DNA of 64,000 nucleotides, taken from assembly GCF_932526225.1 (NCBI RefSeq), contig NC_064041.1, forward strand, positions 6,655,042 to 6,719,041. Reading direction: 5' to 3'. Below are positions 1 through 11,120 of the stretch, in pieces. The notes below the pieces were generated by a model, which did not search any database, was not told where the DNA came from, and saw only the letters and a list, made by a program, of their open reading frames with translations. The stretch is from Nematostella vectensis. Its lineage: Eukaryota > Cnidaria > Anthozoa > Actiniaria > Edwardsiidae. Numbering within the stretch: position 1 is the stretch's first letter; each line of letters begins with the position of its first letter. The translations under genes and the position numbers were made by a program.

Positions 1-332
1 CACATGATTGAGCTAAAGTGCCATAAAAATAGCATACATTTTTCTATTTAAAATGTTTGAAAACTAGTAGGAGTATGACCCAGACCTGTTTGTCAGCAAT
101 TGGGGACTTGCGCTAAGAGATCATGTGACCTTTCTGCACGTTAGTTTCCGTGAAAACAATTCCAGCTCAAATGAACTCCCCTCCCTAAAAAACAAAATAA
201 CCAAACAAAAAGATCAGAAATTACTGTGCCAGTCACACCAAGAACGACAGCAGTCACATAATCTCTCAGCGCAAGTCCCCTATTGCAGAAATTACTATTT
301 TAAGCTGGCATTGTTGGTTTTGCCATGTGCAG

Positions 333-944
333 CGGTGAGAGAAGATCGTACCCCAGGTGGAAAGCACAAGTCTAGTCTGCTACGGACCAAGTCTGTACAA
401 GATGCAATCCCTTGCAAAATGCGCCGGACAAGCTCAACCTCCTCTTGTAGCTCTGTACTAAGCTCAGCAACAACTGCTGCTCAGGTCAAACCAACCAAAG
501 AGTATATAGAAGTTATTGATGAGCTAATAGGAATATACAAACTGGATAATCAGTCTTGCGATGACTGCCCAGGCTGCAAAGAAACTGGGATGAAAGAAAA
601 GACTCTTGCTCATCTTACCCAGCTTGCAGAACAGCAGCTTGTTAGGTGTGCCAGTTGGTTTAAGCACCTAAAACTGCTAAAGGGCATCTGTGAACTCGAC
701 CAGCAAACTCTTGTCACTAATGTTTGGGTGGAGCTTATGCTTGCCAACCTTATCAAGGAGTCTGAGAACTTAGAGAACAAAGCTAAACTCTGTGATGGAC
801 AGATTCTGGATTTTGAGACTGCAGAGATTACAGGGATAGGAGACATTTTGCAAAGAGTGGTACAAATGGCAGCTAAGTTTCGTGAGTTTCAGCTGGAGAA
901 AGTGGAGATTGTCTGCATGAAAATGATTATATTATTGAATCCAG
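333..944 (+). CDS. Nuclear receptor exon: hinge and most of LBD
   Basis: The acceptor AG is at 331-332 after a pyrimidine-containing tract. The donor is CCAG|GTAAGT with GT at 945. The first two bases complete a codon begun upstream and the last base G is completed by the next exon. The open frame runs further upstream to an ATG at 125, but that stretch looks like intron and lacks family similarity. Confidence 0.8.
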
Positions 945-2212
945 GTAAGTGGCAGGTACAACACCTACTAAGGTACAGAAAGAAAATAGGGTGATTTAAA
1001 TCCAAGATGCTGGCAAGAGGATGATACCTCATGCTCGTTTCTTTGCACACACATGCTGATATTTGCTGGCTTTGCATCCTGAAGAGGATGTAAGAAAGCA
1101 TGAAATGTTGTCCTGTACAGGACGTGGCACCACCAAAAAATGCATAAAGGCGGCGTCATCTTGTTTGTGTTTGGCTATAACCTCCATAAACCACATCTTA
1201 CAGAATGACCACTTTTTACATTGCTATATGACACATTTGTCACAGTGCAACCAGTTAAACCATGGACAGTGGGAGTATGTATGGAATGTTTAAAGCTGCG
1301 TTGACACTAGTTCGAAGGTATGACAGAAACCTCAACCGTTAAAAGACAAAAGAATCTATTAGAATCCGAGATATTTAACAGGCCATCTCTCTAAATTATC
1401 AATCACATCCTCAGAAAATATTTCAATATTTTGAAATATTTTTCACGTTTTCCGTTAAAAATCATCGGAGATTGTTACATAATTGACCAGAAGTAAACAA
1501 TGCGGCTTTAATTTGACCAATGACATGAGTATTGCAGACAGCCAACCAGGAACATGTCTCAATAAGTCTCAGTTAACTGAATTATCGCTTGTGTAACAAT
1601 AAACATTCCACACATATTTTTGGTGTTCACAGTTTTACAGGTTGTGCTGAAATACGGAAAATAAAGCAATATTTCTAGCACCTTTTTTGTAGGGGCGAGA
1701 GATGGTTGATCACTAAGCCCTATGAATATCCTCCAAACAATTAAAACATGTAATAAACCACAGAAGTATTTTTTAACTCTTATTTATATGTATATTTTTT
1801 ATATTAATGGACATACAACGTCTACTGTTTTCTTTGAATGCTGTCATTATTTTGTTCTGTTATCATTGTTTAAGAAGGGCATCGACTACATATATGCCAA
1901 CATATTGGTATTTCAGTCCCTTCAATGCCAACCTTATTTTTTTATTTATTTTTTGCTATGTCAGATCTACCTGGCTTACGAAATCAACAACTGATTGAGC
2001 AACTTCAAGACAAAGTCCACTCTGCCCTACAAGAGCACATCAACCTTGCCTTCCCCAGGGAGCCAAACCGCTTTGGCAACATCTTACTCAGATTGCCCGA
2101 GCTGAGGTCCATAGGAACCAAGAGCTTGGAGCGACTGTTCATGTTGAACCTCACAGGACAGATACACCCCTCCACATCCTTGTCAGACCTTCTCCACACT
2201 GGCAAGAGATAA
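333..2212 (+). CDS. Nuclear receptor, 3' part (NR5/NR6-like), two exons
   Basis: Ligand-activated or orphan transcription factor; only the hinge and ligand-binding domain lie in the window, so the DNA-binding domain must be in exons upstream. Exon 333-944 joins 1965-2212 in phase 1. It opens with VREDRTPGGKHKS, which resembles the C-terminal extension after the DNA-binding domain of NR6A1/GCNF and NR5 receptors (REDxxPGGxxKS). A low-complexity serine-rich hinge follows, then the LBD signature region (WFKHLKLLKGICELDQQ), a helix pair around FREFQLEKVEIVCMKMIILL, then RFGNILLRLPELRSIG and a final SLSDLLHTGKR. The end aligns with the NR5 ending that closes in LLIEMLHAKR. The terminal SLSDLL would be AF-2, with Asp where most receptors have Glu. 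Nuclear receptor identity is strong; the subfamily is from memory of family sequences and is less sure. The stop is TAA at 2210-2212. Confidence 0.85.
1294..1507. mobile_element. TTAA-flanked MITE, copy A
   Basis: It lies in the nuclear receptor intron. The termini are AGCTGCGTTGACACTAG and the inverted AGCCGCATTG, with TTAA on both outer sides (290-293 and 1508-1511). The interior is AT-rich and shares long stretches with copies at 51748-52122 and 53310-53547. TTAA duplication is typical of piggyBac-like and Kolobok-like transposons; no coding sequence is present, so the superfamily is open. Confidence 0.75.
1965..2212 (+). CDS. Nuclear receptor terminal coding exon
   Basis: The acceptor is TATGTCAG after a T-rich tract. 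The exon completes codon GAT and encodes DLPGLRNQQLIEQLQDKV through HTGKR and a TAA stop. It covers the last LBD helices and the putative AF-2 helix. Confidence 0.85.
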
Positions 2213-2247
2213 CCATGCATTCATTATCATATGGGATTGGGGCTATG

Positions 2248-2937
2248 GTAAGTAAAAACCTCTTAAAGATACCCCGGGGGGTTGCAGGGCACCCCCCCCC
2301 CCCCCCCCCCCCCAACGACCGAAGGTCCACTTTCGGTTCCCAATATACATGCTATTTGTATACAAAACTTTTAAAGCATAAGCTTCTTTCTGGTATGTAC
2401 CTGAATCCAACAACAAACGTCCGGTGAATATACTGCAAAGACATTAACAAATAGTTTTTTGTTTTTTTTCGGGAGTCCAGATTGTAACTCACTGCCCCCC
2501 CCCCCCCAGCGATAGCCATGTGTCAAATGCTATGTTTCTAGAAACTGCAAAAGTCATGTTATGGGTAACATAAAAATAAACAAAATCTTTGGAAACTATT
2601 TTCTATGGAAATAGATTTCAGATAAAATGCTAGTGGACCAGGGCCAGATGTTAATGTCATTTAGTTTGGTTCTCGTGAACATCGCTTATACTAATTACTG
2701 TAGAAAAAAAACTGGATATTGAAGAAGGTTGTTACAGTAATTATGATTTTGTCGATATATTCATTTTATTGTGGTTATATAATTTGTTAACAGCATTTTG
2801 TGACTTTATCCATTTACTGTGGGTTGTTGACCTCTTATACTCAGCCATAGGCCAGTTCCAGTTCTTACAGCTTTGAAGTCTAATTCATTTAAAATAGGTA
2901 ATTAGCTTAAACCAGGATGTTGTTATTTTCTCTACAG
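2248..2937 (+). other. Possible 3'UTR intron of nuclear receptor
   Basis: The donor GTAAGTAAAA starts 36 bases after the stop codon, and a consensus pyrimidine tract plus CAG ends at 2937. Both sites are strong by eye but no transcript evidence is available. The poly-C run at 2292-2313 would be inside it. Confidence 0.35.
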
Positions 2938-4655
2938 AAAATAGGAAGCCAAGAGCGAGGTTTTCCCGGTGTCAAACCACTGCGATCTGAAATTGTCCGA
3001 GGGGAACGAACCCTGATTACTGTCGTGCCACCACAGGGATGCGGAAGCATGTCTAGAAAAACGAACTGTCTTCTACTGAAAAGCGCCAATCCAACAGTCA
3101 GAATCCAATGGTCTTTGTAATAACCGATTGGTTCGTGCGAGTGAGTGATTACACCAGTTGCAGAAATTTAGCTTTGTGATAAGCCTCCACTCAAATGTTC
3201 ATAAAAGTCATAATGTGCTTGTCATGGTGGGTGTACTAGTTTTGGTTGTGTTTCATTTACCGCATTGGAAAGCTCGCTTTGTGTGAGCAATACCAGGAGC
3301 TCCATCAATGTGCAGGACAGCTCTCGAACTCTGAAAACATGAAACTTACATCGTTATAAGGATTTAGGCTTATCCTTACCAGCAGCTCCACCTATGGCAG
3401 GTCTGCTATCGAACTGTATCACTAAACGATCACGTGGAATATATCGGGCTTAGTAAGCGTGCTATGTTCCAGAAGTACCAGAAAAAATTGACGAGCTCCT
3501 GCCAGAGCCTGATCTTAAAAAAAACATTATCATAACCATTTTGTTAGTGCTGTGTGGACCGACTTAGATAAAGGTCATAATATATAGTGAATTAGGCTTG
3601 CCAGTTTAGAAGTACTGCTTTGACTGATGTATTTTCTACTAGCATGGCACTTTGCAGGCGCCACCGTGGGCACCATGACATGGGTAAGGATAGTAGCCAA
3701 TAAGGACGCAGATGTTTTGAATGACATGATCTTCAAAATCTTGAATGTTTGCACCATATTTTGAGCTCGCATTTCATTGGTTAAGTGGAGTTCATGTCAG
3801 TCAAACTACTTTTCCCGCAATCTGGTTGGCTGGCTTTTAAAAACTGCTAAGCTGCTAAGGTTACAGCGGAAGCACACGTTGCACTGTAACTGATGTAGGC
3901 ATTCGTTGGTATCGGGTTTTCTAGTTCCTCTAGGTGGAACATAGCAGTACCGTAGCCAACGGTCCCTTGGGTGTTTGAACGAGCCCCTAGTAACAAACAC
4001 AGACGTCCGCTAACTAGATAAGAAGAAAATGCCATAAAACCTTGTTGGTTACGACTCTCACAGCACGAGTTGTCGATTGGGAATGACTCGAAATTGGTAC
4101 TTATGCTTGCAGGGACGTCTGCTGTAGATTCACACGGGGTTCCCCTGTATATTCACTTCTATGTGTGATAGCTACGAGAAAGCGAATCTCCCGCTTAGAA
4201 GTGTGCTATCACAGAGACCCGAATCACATTAAACTTGTCAGTGTGAAAATACACACTGTTCTAGATTTGTATTGAGTCCTGTGTTGTCATGGTTTCAAGA
4301 TTTGAGTGTGAAACTATCAGATTAGAATATTTTAACAGGTTTATACACTACAGGCTCTAGTGAGCATTTTTTGTACTTAACGCTATCGTCGTAAAAGGCC
4401 AATCTCGTTTTATATTTTGATCACGTATTAATTTGAATAGGTGTGATTCAACTTAAACTGTGAAACAGTTGTAGGATGTAAACACCAAAAAGCGAGGGAG
4501 AAAATACAAATTGGTTTCTTTTATGATTATCTAACTATGTACTTAACGGTAGGTAGTGTTTCACGGATTACGTTATTAAAATATCTTACCATACGTTATA
4601 GTTGAGATTATACTTGAAATACTAGGACCCCTATATTTTAAGACCAGAATAGAGT

Positions 4656-4679
4656 GGGGGGGGGGGGGGGGGGGGGGGG
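4656..4679. repeat. Poly-G run, 24 bases
   Basis: An uninterrupted G homopolymer, followed by ATGGGGGGTGG. It is one of about ten G or C runs of 12 bases or more in the non-satellite part of the window. Confidence 0.95.
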
Positions 4680-5425
4680 ATGGGGGGTGGTGACGTAAAG
4701 GTCCGGAAAACGTTTGCCCACGCTGTCACACTATGGAAAACGAAGAACACTTTCTTGTCAAATGCCCAATTTACAAATAACTTGGAAATACTCATTCGCA
4801 ACAACTAAATATACATTTCCCAAATTTTACAGATTTAATAACCCCCCAAAAACACCATAGCATTGTAGCTAAATCCATTTATAACTGCTCTTTTCAATTA
4901 GACAAGCTTACTTATAAATATTAGAGAATAACCGCTCCCATAGATCTGTCCGTCTGTCTGTCTGTCTTAACCCTCTTTTGACTGATACAGTGACCATGGT
5001 AGAGGAGCGAATTACCGAGAATAGATGAGGGCTTTGTATAAAAGTGTTACTAGAAATTTCACGAATCATTGCAAATGCTCAGATACATCGGTTAGCTTCA
5101 CACAGTAGCGGCTATTTAAGAATTTTTTTTTATTATAAATGTCAAACCCACGATATGCCCCACGTTATCTCGTGGTCCAACATTGTCTAATTGTGAAAAG
5201 AGACGGATGTGTCTATAAATGGTCTGTTTGTTAAGAAAAGTTTAGAGCAAGGTGTGCCAAATAGGAACATTAGACGAATGACTTATAATATAGCCTTATG
5301 CCCGTGATAAACAGACGATTTGTCACAGTGCTGACGCACTCTAAATATTTTAGTGTGTTTTAAAGTTTACTGAAATTCATAGCTAATAAATGATACTTTA
5401 TACACGAGGTGTTAAGTTTGTTTCC

Positions 5426-5611
5426 CAGGGGCGGATCCAGGATTTTAAAATGGGGGGAGGGGGGGGGGGAATTTTAAATGCAATAGCTCAAACCAAAGCC
5501 TAGTTGAAGCATTTGTGGTCAGTACATCAGCACTGATTGATGTTTGGTCCCAGAAAGGGGGGGGGGGGGGTGAAAATTCACCTATTTCACCCCCCTATGG
5601 ATACGCCCCTG
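5426..5611. mobile_element. hAT-like MITE, CAGGGGCGGATCC family
   Basis: The ends are CAGGGGCGGATCCAGG on the left and the inverse of CAGGGGCGTATCCAT on the right. The symmetric flanking direct repeat is 5 bp, TTTCC. Two internal poly-G runs sit near 5454-5469 and 5558-5570. It has no coding capacity. The termini match those of the full-length element at 6230-9984, which probably represents the source family. Confidence 0.8.
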
Positions 5612-6229
5612 TTTCCCTCCCTTTAGATACTGTATTAAATATGTAAGTTCAGACACTTTGATATCAAGGGTAGTTTTACTAGGATAATTTAACGTGACTT
5701 TTAACTTCACCTGGAAGAGGCTTTGAGAAGTTCACTTTTCCATATTATGCCATTGCCCTTTTAGTCCTGGCTAAAAAAAAGACGGTTGGTTTAATGTTGT
5801 AAGAATTTATTTGGAAATGGGTGGAATCTTTTCTGTCTGGAGGGACACAGAGTTTTTAATAGACCCAAAATTCACGTTTCAATAATATAATGACTTTTTT
5901 CATCTTTATTTATTTGATTTCGTTTTTTAATTGAAGTGGCTATCCCTTTAGGGTCGGGATTTATTTTGCCGACGATCATTCCCGTTTGTTTTCGTGGGAA
6001 AACAACCCCGCCCCACGGGAAACCCAAAAACTTGTTTGACCCCGGCCCCCTCCTTATCTGTAAAAATCAACAAAACTACATTAATAATAAGAAATGTAGA
6101 TACATATAAACAAATCATGCAATAAAAAACAACCAAGAAATAATATTTCAAAGTCAATAAGTCAAATGTGGCCTTGTGGCGTTTTGAAACAGTAAAGAAT
6201 ATTCACCTATACCTATAATCTTTGCATGC
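5612..6229. other. Intergenic, nothing recognised
   Basis: AT-rich sequence between two transposons of the same terminal type. I see no exon, RNA gene or clear repeat in it. Confidence 0.5.
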
Positions 6230-6668
6230 CAGGGGTGGATCCAGGGTAGTTTACGTGAGTTCCGGAACACACTCAAAGTTTTTCAGACCAAGTTATTTTG
6301 AACTTAAATGGCTTTTTAAAAAATACTCCGATATCCCTAGAAACTATTGGCTTGTCTTTGGAAATCATTCAATCTCCTGTATTTTTGGTTTTTAATTAAA
6401 TTAAACACGTAAAAAGATGCCTTATCGTCTTTATTATTCTTATGCGACTTCACGGAGCGCCCTGGATCACGAGCTTTGGATTTGAGCTTCGATTACTTTT
6501 CGGGAACCTTCGGAAATCCGTCGGGTAAGATCGGAAAATATTGTCACCAATTTGCAAGCGAGGGGGTGGGTGAGGTGTTATTATAGTTAGCCTTGGAACA
6601 CACTCAAAACCTCGCGCGATTGGCTGGAATTTTTTTTATTGTGTTGGAACTCACTCAAAACCATTTTT

Positions 6669-6723
6669 GATTGGCTAACTCACTTGGAAACCACCGCGGA
6701 AACTATCGACAAAAGTATAAAAG
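6669..6723 (+). promoter_or_regulatory. Transposase promoter: inverted CCAAT and TATA box
   Basis: GATTGGCT at 6669-6676 (CCAAT on the other strand) and TATAAAAG at 6716-6723, about 113 bases before the transposase ATG at 6836. The spacing and order fit a simple RNA polymerase II promoter inside the element. Confidence 0.55.
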
Positions 6724-6835
6724 GGTGTGTACCTCCCCCAACGGTCTTCTTTCGTTTGCCTTCACTAGAGTCTCAGTACTTGCATCGGAGTTAACGAAGG
6801 AATTAGTTAACAAATTGCACTAGTTTTTACTCTTT

Positions 6836-9123
6836 ATGGCTCGTGCTCCTTTCTGTCGGAAGGAGAATTGTTCTCCCTACGACATTGGCTTAGTCTTCGA
6901 CAAGATCGCCAGCTATTCGCCTCAGGACAAGTTGAAATTCATCGAAAATGTATGGAAACCAGGTGAGCTTTTCGATTTCCCAGTGTCAATAGAGAATGGA
7001 AAATCTCGCAAGTTTGTTTTAAACTGGCTAAAGAAATATCCATGGCTAGCCTACTCTAAATATTACAATGGAGTGTTTTGCTTAGCTTGTGTTTGTTTCG
7101 GAGTTCAGTGTGGGCGAAACGCTAGTAAGTTAGACAAATTATTGAAGTCTCCTCTTACAAATTGGACTTCGGCCGCTTCGCGCTTTACAAAACACGCGCA
7201 ATGAAATTGTGAAATTCACAAATTTTCTATGATTGCTATAGAAGAATTTAAGAAAATGATGCGAACAGACGCTGTCCCGATAAATCTGCAGTTAAATAAC
7301 ATCGTTCAACAGCAAATTGCTAGAAACCGTGAGATCCTTAGGTCCCTTTTTAAAACAATTATTTTCTGTGGGAAAAACAATATCCCACTCAGGGGCTTGA
7401 GGGATAGTGACCCCACTAATGCTGCCCTAGCTGGTAATTTCCAGGCACTGCTTGAATTCCGGGTAGATAGTGGTGACCAAATACTGGAGCAGCACCTAGA
7501 AAATGCACCAAGAAATGCCACATACATTTCAAAGACCATCCAGAATCAAATAATATCAACTGTTGGTGCTCATATTTTAAATAATTTATCTCAAGAAATG
7601 AGGGATAGTAAATATTTTTCTGTAATGGCAGATGAAGCGGCTGATATAGCAAACAAAGAAAATCTTTCTGTTGTGATTAGATTTCTCGACTCAACCAAAA
7701 ACTTCAGAGAAGAATTTATTGGATTTTATATTTGTAAGGAGGGAACAACAGGAGAGGCCATCAAAGACCTTATAACTGCAGCTGTAGTAGACTTAGGATT
7801 GATGATGGAAGACTGTCGTGGCCAATGTTATGATGGCGCTGGCAATATGGCTGGACGACTTAATGGAGCCTCCTCGTTAATCAGAGCAGAACATGAGAAG
7901 GCAATTTTTGTCCATTGCATGAATCACCAGCTGAATTTGTGTATTGCCAATACCTGCCAATTACCAAATGTCAGAAACATGATGGATGTTGTGCGAAAGC
8001 TTTTTTAATTTTTTGACAACTCTCCCAAGCGACAAGAACATTTAGAATTCAAGATCATAGAACTTTTGCAAAAAAAACAAAAACAAAACCACACTGCTTT
8101 AATTAATGTATGCCGCACCCGATGGATTGAAAGGATAGATGCTATGGACCGAATAGTTGAGCTTCCCATCCAGTCACAGCTACACTAGAAGATATCTCAA
8201 TGAACAGACACAAGCATGAAAATACCAACTGGAATCCTACCAGCAGACAAGATGCCCAATCATTACTTAATGCTATCAACTTTTCCTTTATTGTTGCTAT
8301 TGTTATTGTCAGACATATTTTGGCACTAACTAAGCGACTTACAGTGAAGCTGCGAAGTAAAGCTATGGATATCCTGAAAGCTAAAGAAGAACTTGCTCTT
8401 CTGATATCAGTTCTCACAGAAATGAGCAATGACATTGATGCCACACACCATGAACTGTACCAGGATGCAGTGACTATCGCAAGACAAGTAGATGTACAAC
8501 CAGATATGCCAAGGGTAGCTCAGAGACAGACACATAGACCCAATGCTCCTGCTTCAAATCCTGAAGACTATTAACAAGATAAATCTGACCAGAGTTTTCC
8601 TAGACCATGTACTCGAGCAGCTCGATTCTAGATTCAAGGATGATGTATTTATCTGCTACAAAGGTATTTCGATCATACCCTCTGTTTTGATTGCTACTGA
8701 TGACTGGAAGCCTAATGTTTTAGAATTTTGTAACTATTACAGACAGGACATGCCAAATTATATAGGTTTACAGGCAGAGCTTTTATTATGGGAGAGATTA
8801 TGAAAGGGGAGGGATAACAGAGGAGAAGTGATTCCAGACACTCTTAGGCTACACTGGAGGATATTGACAGATGCATATGTCAATATTTATTTCATGTTAA
8901 GATCCTGATCACACTTCCAATTTCATCTGCTTCTTGTGAGAGATCCATTTCATCCCTTCGAAATCTTAAAACCTATTTGAGAAGCACAATGACTGAGGAC
9001 AGATTGAATGGGCTGGCACTAATGTATACCAACAAATACATGGATTTAGACCTGGACAGAATAATAGATTTATTTGCTCAATTGCACCCTAGGAGAATGA
9101 GAATGGCAAACATATTAACTTAA
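6836..9123 (+). pseudogene. hAT transposase pseudogene (ZMYM1/DUF4371-like)
   Basis: The transposase of the enclosing element would cut and rejoin DNA at the terminal repeats. The N-terminal part has a TTF-type zinc-finger pattern (KYPWLAYSKYYNGVFCLACVCFG). The middle is DUF4371/RNase-H-like with FSVMADEAADIANKENLSVV (first Asp), CRGQCYDGAGNM (second Asp) and VHCMNHQLNLC. The C-terminal hATC dimerisation part reads LPISSASCERSISSLRNLKT and ends at TAA 9121-9123. It is broken: in-frame TGA at 7202-7204, TAA at 8006-8008, a frameshift near 8165-8188, another near 8540-8574, TGA at 8801-8803, and a third frameshift near 8880-8907. Relatives are usually 600-900 residues, so the span is about full length. 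It cannot make an active enzyme as written. Confidence 0.88.
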
Positions 9124-9984
9124 ATTTTTGCTTTGTTCGTTTACTATGCACCATCTGTTTCTAGAGGGCTTGTGAGTTATGTTCCATCTGGGTCTTACCC
9201 TCAAACTGATGGATAACAGCTACAGAAACTCAAACTGGTGCCTGTATAACTTTCTTAAAAAGTCATGTCTAGATGTTTTTTTTATTTAGTGATTATTTCA
9301 ATTTTTCTATTGACACTGGGATTTCATGTAAAGCTCAAATGGTTTACAAACATTTCCCTGTGCTCCAGAAGCTGCAGTTTCAAATGATAAAAAAGGGGAG
9401 TATTTTTCAAATTTATATATATATTTTATAATCATTTAGTACTTCTCATTTTTATAACTTGATATTAATGTTGTATTTTTCTCCAGAGCTCCAGTTACTG
9501 CAGTCCCCAAGGATGAAAAAGGGGAGTTTTTATTCAAATTATGTTGTCTATAATTTGTACATATCTTTTGTATATGACATATGATATTAATATTGTTTTT
9601 TTTTTTTCTTATTATCTTGAAAACTCCTGGACCAAGGACCAACCACAGGCTTGCCATCTATAAGTACCATTTTTCCTTCTCCTGCTCAAAGACAGTTAGT
9701 AGGCAGCTATATTGGACATAGACCAGTGGCACCGGTTTGGATACCAGAAACTTTTTGTAGAGCAAGGTGTTCCATGTACCACCTTCAACAAAATAAAACT
9801 TTTTTTGCCTTTATGATAGCATGTTTTTTTGTTCTTTTTGGGGTAATTAACTTTTCTGAAAATGCAGAAAATGGCATTTATAGAGCTTGAAATTTCAAAT
9901 TTTCTTGGGGGAGCATGCCCCCAAACACCCTATTGTTGGTGTTTCGGTGGAAACTACTCACTCAAAAACCTGGATCCACCCCTG

Positions 9985-10959
9985 CATGCCATATCAGCGC
10001 TAGTCCATATCACGCAGGACAATTTTACATTTTACTGCATCGTCCTGTGCCCTTGGTCTGATAGATCTCCCAGATCTTGTACTCGCGGGGGTGTCCAAAG
10101 CAAAGGTATCCGAGTCAGACTTGTATACACATTGACATTATCTAATAACCTGCCGTACTAGATTCCTAGTATATTTTACAAATGCCTTTATTTAACATTT
10201 AAGTTGTTGTTTTTTATTGATTCTATAGGTTAAGCTTAAATGAACTACTGCCGAGTAATAAGCATTGTTAAATTAGTCATTTCACGGCTCAACAGCAGTA
10301 AATGTAGCCTAAATATGTTATTGACAACGATAGGAAACAGCTTTTTTTGCATTTTGATTACTCATTTCAATCAAAAGTTCCTACTTTTTAAGGGATGAAA
10401 CTTTTTTGACCCCCCCCCCCCCCCTTCAACAACATTTAAACTTTTATGATCCCCCCCCCCCCTTCGACTTCGCGAACGCCAGCCCAGCGAAATACAGAGA
10501 AAAGAGGCCTCTGGTAGCAGGGAACCCTTCGACATACCCAAAACTTTTTTAGCCCCTCCCCCCCCCCTTCCCATTTGGGAGCCGACCCCCCCCCCCCCCC
10601 CCCCCCCCCCCTCGGCCATAAATAATGAACACTCCCTAATAGCATATTATGCCAGTGTTATCTAAAGAGTTGACAGCCCTGCGATGCATAATAGCCACGG
10701 CAAATCATCTATTAATTGCTAATATTTGTCGCTTTTACGTTTTATACGTTTTTAGCGAAGCCCGCGGATTGTGCCGACGGTGTAGTCAGCGGTAACTCAA
10801 ACTGGCATGCGCGAAAGGCGGCTCTTATTTCCGTTTCGCCGGGCCTCTGGAGTTCAAGAAAACTTGTAAAGTCTGCAAAAGAACGCATTGAAATCCCCTT
10901 TGTCCTTATAAACTCCACAATTTGAGCCACTTCCGAGTGGCTTTAGATAGTCTGCCGTC
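9985..10959. other. Dynamin upstream region with poly-C tracts
   Basis: Probably holds the promoter and 5'UTR of dynamin, but I see no convincing TATA box. Poly-C runs at 10410-10424, 10451-10462, 10558-10567 and 10586-10611 look like part of a degraded repeat. The stretch 10740-10959 is richer in CpG than its surroundings and leads without an obvious acceptor into the start codon, so the start exon probably includes this 5'UTR. Confidence 0.45.
10386..10618. repeat. Cluster of four poly-C runs
   Basis: Runs of 15, 12, 10 and 26 C with short unique spacers (for example a spacer with CTTCGACTTCGCGAACG). It looks like a decayed repetitive element on the minus strand; no terminal repeats are visible. 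Confidence 0.7.
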
Positions 10960-11120
10960 ATGGGGAATAAAGGGATGGAAGATCTGATACCAATAGTCAA
11001 CAAAATTCAAGACGCTTTTGCCTCTATCGGGTACAGCTCTATGATAGATCTGCCACAAATTGCTGTAGTTGGTTCACAGAGTGCGGGGAAAAGCAGCGTT
11101 TTAGAGAACTTCGTTGGGAA
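10960..11120 (+). CDS. Dynamin exon 1 (residues 1-53)
   Basis: Starts [13 protein letters not shown], nearly the same as human dynamin N-termini, which fixes the ATG. Contains the P-loop. The donor is GGGAA|GTATGT. Confidence 0.95.

Larger units (their letters stand above)
2213..5425. other. 3' flank of nuclear receptor and gene-poor sequence
   Basis: No coding exon is supported. The first part is 3'UTR of the receptor. A good donor (ATG|GTAAGT, GT at 2248) and a good acceptor (TTATTTTCTCTACAG ending at 2937) could bound a 3'UTR intron. AATAAA occurs at 2575-2580. Poly-C runs lie at 2292-2313 and 2495-2507, a 24-base poly-G run at 4656-4679, and a short GTCT run near 4953-4967. A nested hairpin (GTGATAGC/GCTATCAC around AAGCG/CGCTT) is at 4165-4212. 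Confidence 0.5.
6230..9984 (+). mobile_element. Full-length hAT-type DNA transposon (decayed)
   Basis: Perfect 16-bp terminal inverted repeats, CAGGGGTGGATCCAGG at 6230 and CCTGGATCCACCCCTG ending at 9984. They are flanked by the 5-bp direct repeat CATGC; an offset 8-bp reading, TGCATGCC, is also possible. The subterminal regions carry several copies of a motif close to AACTCACTCAAAACC, near 6263, 6600 and 6651 and inverted-end proximal near 9955, a likely transposase-binding arrangement by analogy with other hAT elements. It encloses one transposase pseudogene. The 3' part, 9124-9984, is AT-rich with poly-T and no coding sequence. Confidence 0.88.

Noticed and set aside
125-332. Upstream part of the nuclear receptor open frame with an ATG at 125
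   Set aside because: No receptor similarity, and a good acceptor AG at 331-332 precedes the first recognisable residues; read as intron.
2917-3120. 67-codon open frame after the nuclear receptor
   Set aside because: No similarity; begins within the candidate pyrimidine tract and acceptor.
4165-4212. Nested hairpin as a possible tRNA or small RNA
   Set aside because: Arms of 8 and 5 bp but no tRNA T-loop, anticodon arm or known small-RNA motif; kept only as a note in the region entry.
10903-10912. TTATAAAC as a TATA box for dynamin
   Set aside because: Too close to the start codon for a normal 5'UTR and no supporting initiator; weak match.
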